Source: Pyrus communis (lineage: Eukaryota; Streptophyta; Magnoliopsida; Rosales; Rosaceae). From it: a stretch of 64,000 nt of DNA. The stretch covers positions 1,302,001 to 1,366,000 of the forward strand of contig NW_026908883.1 in NCBI RefSeq assembly GCF_963583255.1, written 5' to 3'. The notes under the pieces are model-generated. The model worked only from the letters and a program-made list of their open reading frames with translations, made no database searches and was not told where the DNA came from. The position numbers and the translations under genes are program-made. Shown one piece after another: positions 33,001 through 45,300 of this stretch (within the stretch, counting starts at the first letter, position 1; each line of letters begins with the position of its first letter).

Positions 33001-35593
33001 ATGGTGCCTGAACAACAGAAGGTAGCATCTTAGTGGAAACTGAATTTGAAAGTGAGAGTGGAACCTTACCATATTGTTGTGGCAATGACTCAAGGGCTGC
33101 CACAACCTCAATTATTTCTTCACTAGAACCCATTGCAAAGAATTCCTCCTCCTTGCCGTGGCCTTGCATTGGCCCAAATCCTTCATTTTTGCGCTCTATG
33201 GCCTTAGTGATGGTTGTTTCCAGGGCGTCCTCGTTCAATTCTTCAAGGTATACCTGTGCCAAAGAATCGATAACATCAATGGAAAAACAAGAATGGTCAT
33301 CAACGGGATATCTCATAGTTTCAGAAATATTAAAATCAATCACTTCCCCATCGAATTCCATTGTCAAGGTGCCTTTGTATACATCAATCTTCGTTCGGGC
33401 CGTCTTCATGAATGGCCTACCAAGGAGAATCGGCAAAGATGTAGAATGGGCTGAATCCTCCATGTCTAGGACGTAGAAATCAGCCGGAAAAATTAAATGG
33501 TTCACCTGCACAAGCACATCCTCCAAAACTCCTTTTGGATACGCGTTAGAACGATCAGCCAATTGTATAATTACACCATCTTGTTTTAATTCACCCAAAT
33601 TCATAGATGCATAAATAGAATAAGGCATGACATTTATGGATGCACCTAAATCAAGCATGGCATGTTCAAAACGATTATGTCCAATTACACAAGGAATCGT
33701 GAAACTACCGGGGTCTTTGCACTTGGTAGGCAGTTTACGTTGCAAAACAGCGGACACATTCTCGCTTACCTTCACTACCTCTTTGTTTTCCCTTCTTCTC
33801 TTTGTATTGCATAGGTCCTTGAGGAATTTAGCATACTTTGGAACCTGTTTGATTGCATCGAGAAGCGGTATGTTCACTTGCACTTTCCGGAACGTTTCAA
33901 GAATGTCCTTCTCGCTTTCTTCCTTTTTTTCTTGCATGAACCTGCGAGGAAAAGGTACATTGGGCAGATTAGGACGTGAAGTACATGAATTTGAACTTAA
34001 ATTACCTGATTTGGCCGAGTTAGGGTGATCTGCCTCATGTTGTGTTGTCTCTTCATCTACTTTCTGGGCAGATTTGGGATTGTTTGGCTCGGTCCCAACT
34101 TCTTTTCCACCCCTTAGGGTGATGGCCTTGGCGGATTCGAATCCTCCCTTTAGATTGACTGTGGTTGAGCTAGGAAGCTTTCCTTGCTCTCTAATCTGTC
34201 CAAGGAACTCAGAAATCTGCCCTATTTGTTTCTTCATATCCGTCATCTCCTTCTCGTTATTTGCTATCCGGTTGTTTTGATTTTGCAACCCCTGCGAAAT
34301 AGAGGTTAGTAATTGCATAGCTTGATCACTTTCCAAGGACGTACCTGAATGAGATGATGTCGAAGGTTGTTGGGGTGCATACGGCTTGGAATAAAAACCA
34401 GGGGGGTTTGGCCTAAATCCTCCTTGTTGGGCAGCTTGTTGTGGCTCCCTCCATTTGAAGTTTGGATGGTCCCTCCATCCGGCATTGTAAGTGTTCGAGT
34501 ATGGGTTGTTTTGATTTTGTCCTTGGAAACCAATTGCATTGGCAGATTCCCACCCACCATTCTCGATTAGTTGAGGGCACTTGTCGGATGGATGCCCTTG
34601 AATTGAGCACACGCCACAAACTTGGTGTTCTTGTGCTTTTGGACCAATCACAACCTGAGAAACAAGAGAAGTAAGATTAGCAAGTTGTGATTGAATTTCA
34701 GAAATAGCACTCACCTCATTTACACTTTGTTGCCGTGGGGCTTCCCTTTGGCCCACTCCTTCATATTGTTGAGCGTTGAGCGCTCGGTTGGCTATGAGAA
34801 TCTTGGCATCCCTTGGTGTTTTGTCCACCAATGCTCCTCCCGCTGATGCATCAACCATTTGACGTTCGATAGGAAGGAGGCCCTCATAGAAATATTGAAG
34901 GAGAAGTTCCTCCTTCATTTGATGTTGGGGACATGAAGCTACAAGGCCCTTGAAGCGCTCATAATAAGCCGGGAATGTCTCACCATGATTTTATTGAATA
35001 CCACTAATTTTCTTCCGTAGGAGAATCACTCTCGAAGTAGGGAAGAATTTCTCCAAGAAAGCACGCTTCATACTCTCCCACGAAGTCACAGTTCCCGGGG
35101 CTAGTTCGTAGAGCCAATCTTTGGCCTTGTCCATAAGTGAAAATGGAAAGGCCTTCATCTTCAGTATACTCCCATCCACATTGACGGGGGTCATGCTCGA
35201 ACAAACCACCTCGAACTCCTTCAAGTGTTTGTTGGGGTCTTCCATAGACAAGCCATGGAACTTCGGAATATGGTGTAACAAACTAGATTTGAGTTCAAAT
35301 TCCTCAGTCTTCCCCTCTGCAGCCGTGGGGTATTGGATACAAAGAGGCAATGCATTATCCAAACCCGAGGCCGAAAGCTCCTTGATGGTTCTATTATCTG
35401 CTGCCATGGCTTGTTCTTCTTCAAAAATCTGATCCGTGGGCTTTTCTTCTACACCTACTTCGTCTTCTTCAAGCCCAGGTTGTGGTGGAGGTTGTGGTGG
35501 CTCTTGTTGACTCCTCGTTCTCCTCAAAGTGCGTTCAAAATCACCGTCAAAGTCGAAGATGTTCTCTATAATAGGCCGAGAGCGACGAGTCAT
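30089..35593 (-). pseudogene. gag-pol: Gag-pol polyprotein, Athila type, one premature stop
   Basis: A single frame of about 1834 codons with one TAA at 34991-34993 after codon 200, inside the gag domain; elements 1, 4 and 5 have CAG (Gln) there. Order: gag domain (about 100-280), CCHC knuckle (326-339), aspartic protease with DLGAS (about 648), reverse transcriptase with LDGYSGYN and FMDD (about 1111), RNase H (from about 1258), integrase HHCC (about 1455-1500), D-D-E (about 1537, 1596, 1630), and the GPF module (SKWIGPFVV). No second RNase H domain and no envelope ORF are visible. The C-terminal tail ([13 protein letters not shown]) is the variant shared with element 5. Everything after the stop is intact, so it is one nonsense codon away from an open polyprotein. 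Confidence 0.93.
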
Positions 35594-35703
35594 ACACAGT
35601 ACCTAAAAAACAAGGAAACAAACAAACTAAGAATCTGAAATAAGAATGCACGAAAAACTAAAAAAATATAAAAATAAAGACAAAGGATTAGCAAAGTTGC
35701 TAA

Positions 35704-35721
35704 TCCCCGGCAACGGCGCCA
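35704..35721 (-). promoter_or_regulatory. Primer-binding site of element 3 (tRNA-Asp type)
   Basis: Reverse complement of TCCCCGGCAACGGCGCCA, five bases from the 5' LTR end. Matches the plant tRNA-Asp 3' end. Confidence 0.88.
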
Positions 35722-35726
35722 AAATT

Positions 35727-38243
35727 TGATGCGAGATTTACTTGACACTCAAATTAAACCCTCGTTTGACAATTGTAGTAGAATGGATAAGTGAGGGATC
35801 GTTCTAGACCGGGGATTAGGAGGGCTTGCTAAAACCTTCTAAATTGACTTAAAAACATAAAAACTAAATTAAAATACTCTTAACAAGACTACTATGACTC
35901 AGAAAGGCTTTGAAAAACTCAAATTGTCTAAAACAATCAAATTGACTCAAATAGAAGCTAGAACTTGATTTAGACGAATTTGCAATTGTTTATGACTCCA
36001 AAAGCTTAAAGATACAAAAATAAAACAAATACGAATGATTAAGACTTAACAAAATAGGGGGGGGAATTGTGGTTGGACGAAAAAAGACAGAATATAATTA
36101 AAGGCAAAATGTAAATATGAATGTGATAAAAATATGGATGATGGAATAGCCAAGGGGTTCTTCTCCACACATGTTACACTTGCAAAACAAAATTGATTCT
36201 CAGTTGGTCTTTCGATAAGTTATGAAACTCAATGCTCCAAGTTAATTAGGTCCGCTTACATTAACTGTCAGATTTCCCTAGATTCGTTGGATTGAATGGA
36301 ATACGCATTACAACCAATTTATTCTTAATCAAAGTCCCTAACTATGGAATACGCATGATAGAGACATTCAACAAAGATCATTAAGTTCAACGGAAATCAT
36401 AAACATTGACGAGGCATTCGTTACTATGGAATACGCATGAAACTTATGCCAAGAATTCGTTTAACGCGATTGTTTATAAGCAACCTCCACTACTTGTGAA
36501 TATAAGTTCGTAACTATTAGGTGAAACTCACTTATATTCTAGCGTCATATTCATTCAAACGGTTAAACAAATTGAATCCACAACTTATAAAATTCCAACC
36601 AAAAGTAATCAATTCAAATTGCAAGCATAAACATGTATTTTGAATCACCCCCTAGCTAAAGGGGGTTTAGTTCCTCATAACTTTGAAATCAAAGAAACAC
36701 CTAAACATTCCAACAACTCAAACGTGAATTGTACGAACGTTTAGGCACTCTTCTCTTCCATTCTCATACGTACAAAACAAAGAGAATTAAATTTAAACTT
36801 TGAAATCAAAGAAACACCTAAACATTCCAACAACTCAAACTTGAATTGTATGAACGTTTAGGCACTCTTTTCTTCCTCGTTGTTGTAGCACAAGGTCTAA
36901 GGTGAGCTTTGGGGATTATGTGAAGTGTTTTGGAGGGATGGGAAGTGGTTGGATAGTGGCTGCAATGAAGGAGAAAAACTGCACAGAAAATGGAAGGGGA
37001 ATTGCGGCAATGGATGTGTATTTGTGTTGTGTGAAGTGTTGTGAATGGAAATATGAGATATGAATTGAATGGGGAGTGAATGAATGAATGCTAGGGTATT
37101 TATAGGGGTAGTGGAGGGAACATATGGCTGTTTGTTTAAGCATTTGTGTGGAGGAATGATGGAAAAACAGCTAGGACACATGTGAAAACTGGAATTGCAC
37201 AATGGGAGCAAAGGGAACCCACGGCAATTAGAGTTTGTTTGATGATGATGCATGTGATAGGTGGGAACAAAGGGTGAAACATGGCACAAGGGGGCTTGAA
37301 TGAATGATTGAATGTGCATGTGGATTTAAAGAATGAATGGTGGTGTAATGATGAAGTGAATGCATGTGGAATTAAAAGGAGGAAAGCTGAAATTGTGAAG
37401 GGAAGGCACGACAATGTGTTTTGTAAAAGGGAAGATGGTGTGTGAATGCATGTGATTGTAATGTTTGTTGGTTAAAGATGCATGTGGATGTATTATACAA
37501 TGGGAAAGTATGTGATTGAATTAAAGGATGCAAAGTGAATGAATCATGAATCATTGTGGATGAAAGGTGGAAGTGCATGTGTTGATGACTAGGTTAGTGG
37601 GTGGAAATCTGAAAATGGCATATAGGAATGGGAGCTCACGGTTTGAATGTGTAAAGTGTGTGTGAATGCATGTGAAGTTGCAATAAATAATGCATGTAGG
37701 GTTAGGAAATAATGAAGAAATGCATGTGAGATGTTTGGAAAGGAATAAAGAATGAATGGTGGAAATGTGAGTGAATGATGTGCATGTGTGAGAATGCATG
37801 TGGAATTAAGAGGAGTATGGAAGTGAAATAAATGAATGATATGTTAAGTGATAAGTGAATGATATGTGGTGAGTGATAAGTGAATGGTTTGATAAGTGAT
37901 AAATGAACTAGTTTAAAGGGCTAGGGTTTAAGTACATAGAATGGGCCTAAAATAGGTTGGTTTGTATGGCATAATGTGTTATGTGATTGGGTTAGGGCCA
38001 TTGTTTTGTGTCTTCAAGTGCATACAAGGCCTTCAAATTCGTCCATCCTCTTGGCTCCATGGATAAGCTATCCAATCCATGCCCAAAAATGCTCCAAATG
38101 GCCTCAAAATGCACTTACTTGCTCCCTAGGCCCTTAGAACCTGAAAACACACAAAAGAAGCATAAAGGACTAAAATAACGAGAGAAACATAACGTAAATA
38201 CACGAGAACAAGCCATTTAAGTCGCATGAATATGCTCCTATCA
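35727..38243 (-). repeat. 5' LTR of element 3
   Basis: 2517 bp, near-identical to 23041-25557. TATA box reversed at 37097-37104; leader hairpins at 36700-36745 and 36817-36862. Confidence 0.95.
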
Positions 38244-38264
38244 ATTACATCCAATTATTGTTTC
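38244..38264 (+). repeat. 21-bp continuation of the element 2 LTR
   Basis: ATTACATCCAATTATTGTTTC follows element 3's duplication and aligns with the LTR context GATTACTTCTAATTGCGTTTC of the solo LTR. It shows that elements 3 and 4 both landed in the same LTR. GTTTC (38260-38264) should reappear after element 4's 3' LTR outside the window. Confidence 0.75.
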
Positions 38265-39153
38265 TGATAGGAGCATATTCATGCGACTTAAATGGCTTGT
38301 TCTCGTGCATTTACGTTATGTTTCTCTCGTTATTTTAGTCCTTTATGCTTCTTTTGTGTGTTTTCAGGTTCTAAGGGCCTAGGGAGCAAGTAAGTGCATT
38401 TTGAGGCCATTTGGAGCATTTTTGGGCATGGATTGGACAGCTTATCCATGGAGCCAAGAGGATGGACGAATTTGAAGGCCTTGTATGCACTTGAAGACAC
38501 AAAACAATGGCCCTAACCCAATCACATAACACATTATGCCATACAAACCAACCTATTTTAGGCCCATTCTATGTACTTAAACCCTAGCCCTTTAAACTAG
38601 TTCATTTATCACTTATCAAACCATTCACTTATCACTCACCACATATCATTCACTTATCACTTAACATATCATTCATTTATTTCACTTCCATACTCCTCTT
38701 AATTCCACATGCATTCTCACACATGCACATCATTCACTCACATTTCCACCATTCATTCTTTATTCCTTTCCAAACATCTCACATGCATTTCCACCTTCCT
38801 ACTTCATCATTTCACCACATTCTCCCTCTTTAACTCACATGCATTCATCATAATTCACAACACAAAACAACTTCATTGCCGTGGGTTCCCATTTCCTTTC
38901 CAAACATCTCACATGCATTTCTTCATTATTTCCTAACCCTACATGCATTATTTATTGCATCTTCACATGCATTCACACACACTTTACACATTAAAACCGT
39001 GGCCACCTTTGCATTTCAGCATTCCCATTTGCATTTTCAGATTTCCAGCTTTCCAACCTAGCCACATTCACATGCATTCACTCATAATCATTCACCAAAC
39101 TTGCAGCCACATTTCCACCCACCTCCTAGCTGTCATGTTCCCTCCATTACTCC

Positions 39154-39160
39154 TATAAAT
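39154..39160 (+). promoter_or_regulatory. LTR TATA box (element 4)
   Basis: TATAAAT in CTCCTATAAATACCCTTGC, identical in context to the solo LTR. Confidence 0.55.
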
Positions 39161-39375
39161 ACCCTTGCATTCATTCATTCAAAGATCATCTCATTCACAA
39201 CACAACACCCCTCAAACACTTCCATTCTTTCCTTAGCCGTGAGTCCCCCCTCCCTACTAATCCAAACACCAACCATCTTTCCATTTCCATCACTCCTCAC
39301 TCCATTCCACACTTCCATTCCCCCAAACCAACTATCCTTAGACCTTATGCTGCAATAACGAGGAAGAGAAGAGGA

Positions 39376-39539
39376 CCTAAACGTTCATACAATTCAAGTT
39401 TGAGTTGTTGGAATGTTTAGGTGATTCTTTGATTTCAATGTTTCATTTTAATTCTCTTTGTTTTGTACGTATAAGGAATGGAAGAGAAGAGTGCCTAAAC
39501 GTTCATACAATTCAAGTTTGAGTTGTTGGAATGTTTAGG
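39376..39539 (+). other. Duplicated 46-nt leader hairpins (element 4 LTR)
   Basis: Copies at 39376-39421 and 39494-39539, about 220 and 340 bp downstream of the TATA box. Confidence 0.6.
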
Positions 39540-40031
39540 TGTTTCTTTGATTTCAACGTAATGAGGAACTAAAACCCCCTTTAGCTAGGGGTGATTCGAA
39601 ATAAATGTTTATGCTTGCATTTTGATTTGATTACTTCTAATTGCGTTTCATAAGTTGTGAATTCAATTTGTTTAACCGTTTGATTGATAACTTATTTATG
39701 TAAGTTATTGAGAATGCGCGCTTAATTTTCATGCATGAATATGACGCTAGAATATAAGTGAGTTTCACCTAATCGTTATGAACTTATATTCACAAGTAGT
39801 GGAGGTTGCTTATAAACAATCGCGTTAAATGAATTCTTGGCACGAGTTTCATGCTCATCATAGTAACGAATGCCTCGTCAACACTTATAGTTTTCATAAT
39901 ACTTAATGATCTTTGATTGTATCTTTATTGTGCTGTTCACGTAAAGGACTTTTGGAGAATGTTGTGAATTGCGTTGCGCTAACCCATCCAATTCATTAAC
40001 TTAAGGAAAACTTGACGGTTAATTTAAGCGG

Positions 40032-42234
40032 TGATAGGAGCATATTCATGCGTCTTAAATGGCTTGTTCTCGTGCATTTACGTTATGTTTCTCTCGTTAT
40101 TTTAGTCCTTTATGCTTCTTTTGTGTGTTTTTAGGTTCTAAGGGCCTAGGGAGCAAGAAAGTGCATTTTGAGGCCATTTGGAGCATTTTTGGGCATGGAT
40201 TGGATAGCTTATCCATGGAGCCAAGAGGATGGACGAATTTGAAGGCCTTGTATGCACTTGAAGACACAAAACAATGGCCCTAACCCAATTACATTCACCT
40301 TGCCTTGGGCTTAACACAAACACCATTCCTTGCCATGCAAGGGGGAGCAATTTGGGTCCATTTCATGTACTTAAACTCTAGCCCAATCCACAATCACTTC
40401 AAAGCCATGCAAAACCTTTCAACACCCTTTAATCATCCATTTTTAAGTTATGATTTTATTTCCTAACCCTACATGCATTATTTATTAGTATCTTTACAAG
40501 ACATTATCATTGCATAACATTCCATTTCCACCTCTTTCCCACCTAATTCACATGCCTTCATTCATTCTTTATTCCACTTACACTCATCATCACACACCTT
40601 AGCAATCAACACATGCAATCACATGCATCACAACCACAAAGAACCATCCCCAAAACACTTTGCCGTGAGTTCCCACTCCCATTTCCAGGTTTCCATAACT
40701 TTTCCTAGTTGTTTTATTACATACATTCCCCCTTCATTATTCCAAACACATGCACCCATAATCATTCATCCCCTCCTAGCTGCAATATTCCCTCTTTTGT
40801 TCCCCCATTTCACCTATAAATAAGCATCCAACACTCCTCAAAATTCACTCACTCTTCCATACACATTTTCAGTTACAAACACTTCCATCTTCTCCCTAGC
40901 CGTGAGACTCTTCATTTTCTGCATATTTTCTCTTCATTCTTCCATCTCCAACCACTCCCTACTCCATTCCACATACACCTAAAGCCCTTAAGCTCACCTT
41001 AGACCTTGTGCTACAACAACGAGGAAGAAAAGAGTGCTTAAACGTTCATACAATTCAAGTTTGAGTTGTTGGAATGTTTAGGTGTTTCTTTGATTTCAAA
41101 GTTTAAATTTAATTCTCTTTGTTTTGTACGTATGAGAAGGGAAGAGAAGAGTGCCTAAACGTTCATACAATTCACGTTTGAGTTGTTGGAATGTTTAGGT
41201 GTTTCTTTGATTTCAAAGTTATGAGGAACTAAACCCCCTTTAGCTAGGGGGTGATTCGAAACTATGTTTATATTTGCAATTTGAATTGATTACGTTTGGT
41301 TGGAATTTCATAAGTTGTGGATTCAATTCGTTTAACTGTTTGATTGATAACTTATTTATGTATGTTCATTGAGATTGCAAGCTTAATTTTCATGCATAAA
41401 TATGACGCTAGAATATAAGTGAATTTCACCTAATCGCTATGAACTTATATTCACAAGTAGTGGAGGTTGCTTATAAACAATCGCGTTAAACGAATTCTTG
41501 GCATAAGTTTCATGCGTATTCCATAGTAACGAATGCCTCGTCGATGTTTATGATTTCCATTGAACTTAATGATCTTTGTTGAATGTCTCTATCATGCGTA
41601 TTCCATAGTTAGGGACTTTGATTAAGAATAATTTGGTTGTAATGCGTATTCCATTCAATCCAACGAATTTAGGGAAATCTGAAAGTTAATCTAAGCGGAT
41701 CTAATTAACTTGGAGCATTGAGTTTCACAACTTATCGAAAGACCAACTGAGAATCAATTTTGTTTTGCAAGTGTAACATGTGTGGAGAAGAACCCCTTGG
41801 CTATTCCATCATCCATATTTTTATCACATTCATATTTACATTTTGCCTTTAATTATATTCTGTCTTTTTAATTTAATATCGTCCAACCACAATCCCCCCC
41901 CCCCTATTTTGTTAAGTCTTAATCATTCGTATTTGTTTTATTTTTGTATCTTTAAGCTTTTGGAGTCATAAACAATTGCAAATTCGTCTAAATCAAGTTC
42001 TAGCTTCTATTTGAGTCAATTTGATTGTTTTAGACAATTTGAGTTTTTCAAAGCCTTTCTGAGTCATAGTAGTCTTGTTAAGAGTATTTTAATTTAGTTT
42101 TTATGTTTTTAAGGCAATTTAGAAGGTTTTAGCAGGCCCTCCTAATCCCCGGTCTAGAACGATCCCTCACTTATCCATTCTACTACAATTGTCAAATGAG
42201 GGTTTAATTTGAGTGTCAAGTAAATCTCGCATCA
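40032..42234 (+). repeat. 5' LTR of element 5
   Basis: The first ~250 bp and the R/U5 part match the family. The middle U3 (about 40290-40985) is unlike that of elements 3 and 4. TATA box at 40815-40822; leader hairpins about 41037-41082 and 41154-41199. Three ATGCGTATTCCAT repeats in U5 (from 41513, 41595 and 41642). Confidence 0.96.
40815..40822 (+). promoter_or_regulatory. LTR TATA box (element 5)
   Basis: TATAAATA in CACCTATAAATAAGC, 783 bp from the LTR start; the 3' LTR copy is at 52685-52692. Confidence 0.6.
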
Positions 42235-42239
42235 AATTT

Positions 42240-42257
42240 TGGCGCCGTTGCCGGGGA
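42240..42257 (+). promoter_or_regulatory. Primer-binding site of element 5 (tRNA-Asp type)
   Basis: TGGCGCCGTTGCCGGGGA, five bases after the LTR end. Confidence 0.9.
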
Positions 42258-42359
42258 TTAGCAACTTTGCTAATCCTTTGTCTTTATATTTTGTTTTTCG
42301 TGCATTCTTATTTCAAATTCTTAGTTTGTTTGTTTCCTTATTTTTTTTAGGTACTGTGT

Positions 42360-45300
42360 ATGACTCGTAGCTCTCGGCCTATTATAGAGAACATCTCCGA
42401 CTTTGACGGTGATTTTGAACGCACTTTGAGGAGAACGAGGAGTCAACAAGAGCCACCACAACCTCCACCACAACCTGGGCTTGAAGAAGACGAAGTAGGT
42501 GTAGAAGAAAAGCCCACGGATCAGATTTTTGAAGAAGAACAAGCCATGGCAGCAGATAATAGAACCATCAAGGAGCTTTCGGCCTCGGGTTTGGATAATG
42601 CATTGCCTCTTTGTATCCAATACCCCACGGCTGCAGAGGGGAAGACTGAGGAATTTGAACTCAAATCCAGTTTGTTACACCATATTCCGAAGTTCCATGG
42701 TTTGTCTATGGAAGACCCCAACAAACACTTGAAGGAGTTCGAGGTGGTTTGTTCGAGCATGACCCCCGTCAATGTGGATGGGAGTATATTGAAGATGAAG
42801 GCCTTTCCATTTTCACTTATGGACAAGGCCAAAGATTGGCTCTACGAACTAGCCCCGGGAACTGTGACTTCGTGGGAGAGTATGAAGCGTGCTTTCTTGG
42901 AGAAATTCTTCCCTACTTCGAGAGTGATTCTCCTACGGAAGAAAATTAGTGGTATTCAACAGAATCATGGTGAGACATTCCCGGCTTATTATGAGCGCTT
43001 CAAGGGCCTTGTAGCTTCATGTCCTCAACATCAAATGAAGGAGGAACTTCTCCTTCAATATTTCTATGAGGGACTCCTTCCTATCGAATGTCAAATGCTT
43101 GATGCATCAGCGGGAGGAGCATTGGTGGACAAAACACCAAGGGATGCGAAGATTCTCATAGCCAACCGAGCGCTCAACGCTCAACAATATGAAGGAGTGG
43201 GCCAAAGGGAAGCCCCACGACAACAAAGTGTAAATGAGGTGAGTGCTATTTCTGAAATTCAATCACAACTTGCTAATCTTAATTCTCTTGTTTCTCAGGT
43301 TGTGATTGGTCCAAAAGCACAAGAACACCAAGTTTGTGGCGTGTGCTCAATTCAAGGGCATCCATCCGACAAGTGCCCTCAACTAATCGAGAATGGTGGG
43401 TGGGAATCTGCCAATGCAATTGGTTTCCAAGGACAAAATCAAAACAACCCATACTCGAACACTTACAATGCCGGATGGAGGGACCATCCAAACTTCAAAT
43501 GGAGGGAGCCACAACAAGCTGCCCAACAAGGAGGATTTAGGCCAAACCCCCCTGGTTTTTATTCCAAGCCGTATGCACCCCAACAACCTTCGACATCATC
43601 TCATTCAGGTACGTCCTTGGAAAGTGATCAAGCTATGCAATTACTAACCTCTATTTCGCAGGGGTTGCAAAATCAAAACAACCGGATAGCAAATAACGAG
43701 AAGGAGATGACGGATATGAAGAAACAAATAGGGCAGATTTCTGAGTTCCTTAGACAGATTAGAGAGCAAGGAAAACTTCCTAGCTCAACCACAGTCAATC
43801 CAAAGGGAGGATTCGAATCCGCCAAGGCCATCACCCTAAGGGGTGGAAAAGAAGTTGGGACCAAGCCAAACAATCCCAAATCTGCCCAGAAAGTAGATGA
43901 AGAGACGACACAACCTGAGGCAGATCACCCTAACTCGGCCAAATCAGGTAATTTAAGTTCAAATTCATGTACTTCACGTCCTAATCTGCCCAATGTACCT
44001 TTTCCTCGCAGGTTCATGCAAGAAAAAAAGGAAGAAAGCGAGAAGGACATTCTTGAAACGTTCCGGAAAGTGCAAGTGAACATACCGCTTCTCGATGCAA
44101 TCAAACAGGTTCCAAAGTATGCTAAATTCCTCAAGGACCTATGCAATACAAAGAGAAGAAGGGAAAACAAAGAGGTAGTGAAGGTAAGCGAGAATGTGTC
44201 CGCTGTTTTGCAACGTAAACTGCCTACCAAGTGCAAAGACCCCGGTAGTTTCACGATTCCTTGTGTAATTGGACATAATCGTTTTGAACATGCCATGCTT
44301 GATTTAGGTGCATCCATAAATGTCATGCCTCATTCTATTTATGCATCTATGAATTTGGGTGAATTAAAACAAGATGGTGTAATTATACAATTGGCTGATC
44401 GTTCTAACGCGTATCCAAAAGGAGTTTTGGAGGATGTGCTTGTGCAGGTGAACCATTTAATTTTTCCGGCTGATTTCTACGTCCTAGACATGGAGGATTC
44501 AGCCCATTCTACATCTTTGCCGATTCTCCTTGGTAGGCCATTCATGAAGACGGCCCGAACGAAGATTGATGTATACAAAGGCACCTTGACAATGGAATTC
44601 GATGGGGAAGTGATTGATTTTAATATTTCTGAAACTATGAGATATCCCGTTGATGACCATTCTTGTTTTTCCATTGATGTTATCGATTCTTTGGCGCAGG
44701 TATACCTTGAAGAATTGAACGAGGACGCCCTGGAAACAACCATCACTAAGGCCATAGAGCGCAAAAATGAAGGATTTGGGCCAATGCAAGGCCATGGCAA
44801 GGAGGAGGAATTCTTTGCAATGGGTTCTAGTGAAGAAATAATTGAGGTTGTGGCAGCCCTTGAGTCATTGCCACAACAATATGGTAAGGTTCCACTCTCA
44901 CTTTCAAATTCAGTGTCCACTAAGATGCTACCTTCTGTTGTTCAGGCACCATCGCTTGAACTTAAGCCGTTGCCGGACCATTTGAAGTATGTGTTTTTGG
45001 GAAAAGGCGAAACATTGCCCGTCATCATTTTATCAAGTCTCACGGCAATGGAGGAGGAGAAGCTTGTGAGGGTGCTGCGAGAGCACAAAACGGCCATAGG
45101 GTGGACTTTGGCCGACATTAAAGGAATAAGCCCTACCACATGCATGCACCGTATACTTCTTGAGGAGGGGGCTAAACCAACTCGAGAGGCTCAACGCCGT
45201 CTCAACCCTCCGATGATGGAAGTGGTGAAGAAGGAAATAATCAAACTTTTGGATTGCGGAGTGATCTACCCTATCTCCGATAGCCGTTGGGTCTCTCCAG

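Larger units (their letters stand above)
23041..38243 (-). mobile_element. Element 3: full-length Athila-like retrotransposon, 15.2 kb
   Basis: Complete on the minus strand: 5' LTR 35727-38243, primer site 35704-35721, gag-pol 35593-30089, antisense ORF 28687-29394, polypurine tract 25558-25574, 3' LTR 23041-25557. Both LTRs are 2517 bp and by eye differ at about three bases. ATTAC flanks both ends (23036-23040 and 38244-38248). A very recent insertion into the LTR of element 2. The only coding lesion I see in gag-pol is one stop codon. Confidence 0.95.
38265..40031 (+). repeat. 5' LTR of element 4, first part
   Basis: Starts TGATAGGAGCATATTCATGC. TATA box at 39154-39160; leader hairpins at 39376-39421 and 39494-39539. 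Broken at AGCGG by element 5; the remaining 466 bp are at 54110-54575. Confidence 0.93.

Noticed and set aside
44477..44920. Long frames antisense to gag-pol (147, 133 and 103 codons) found in every copy
   Set aside because: They are shadows of the strongly biased gag-pol frame and carry no independent signals.
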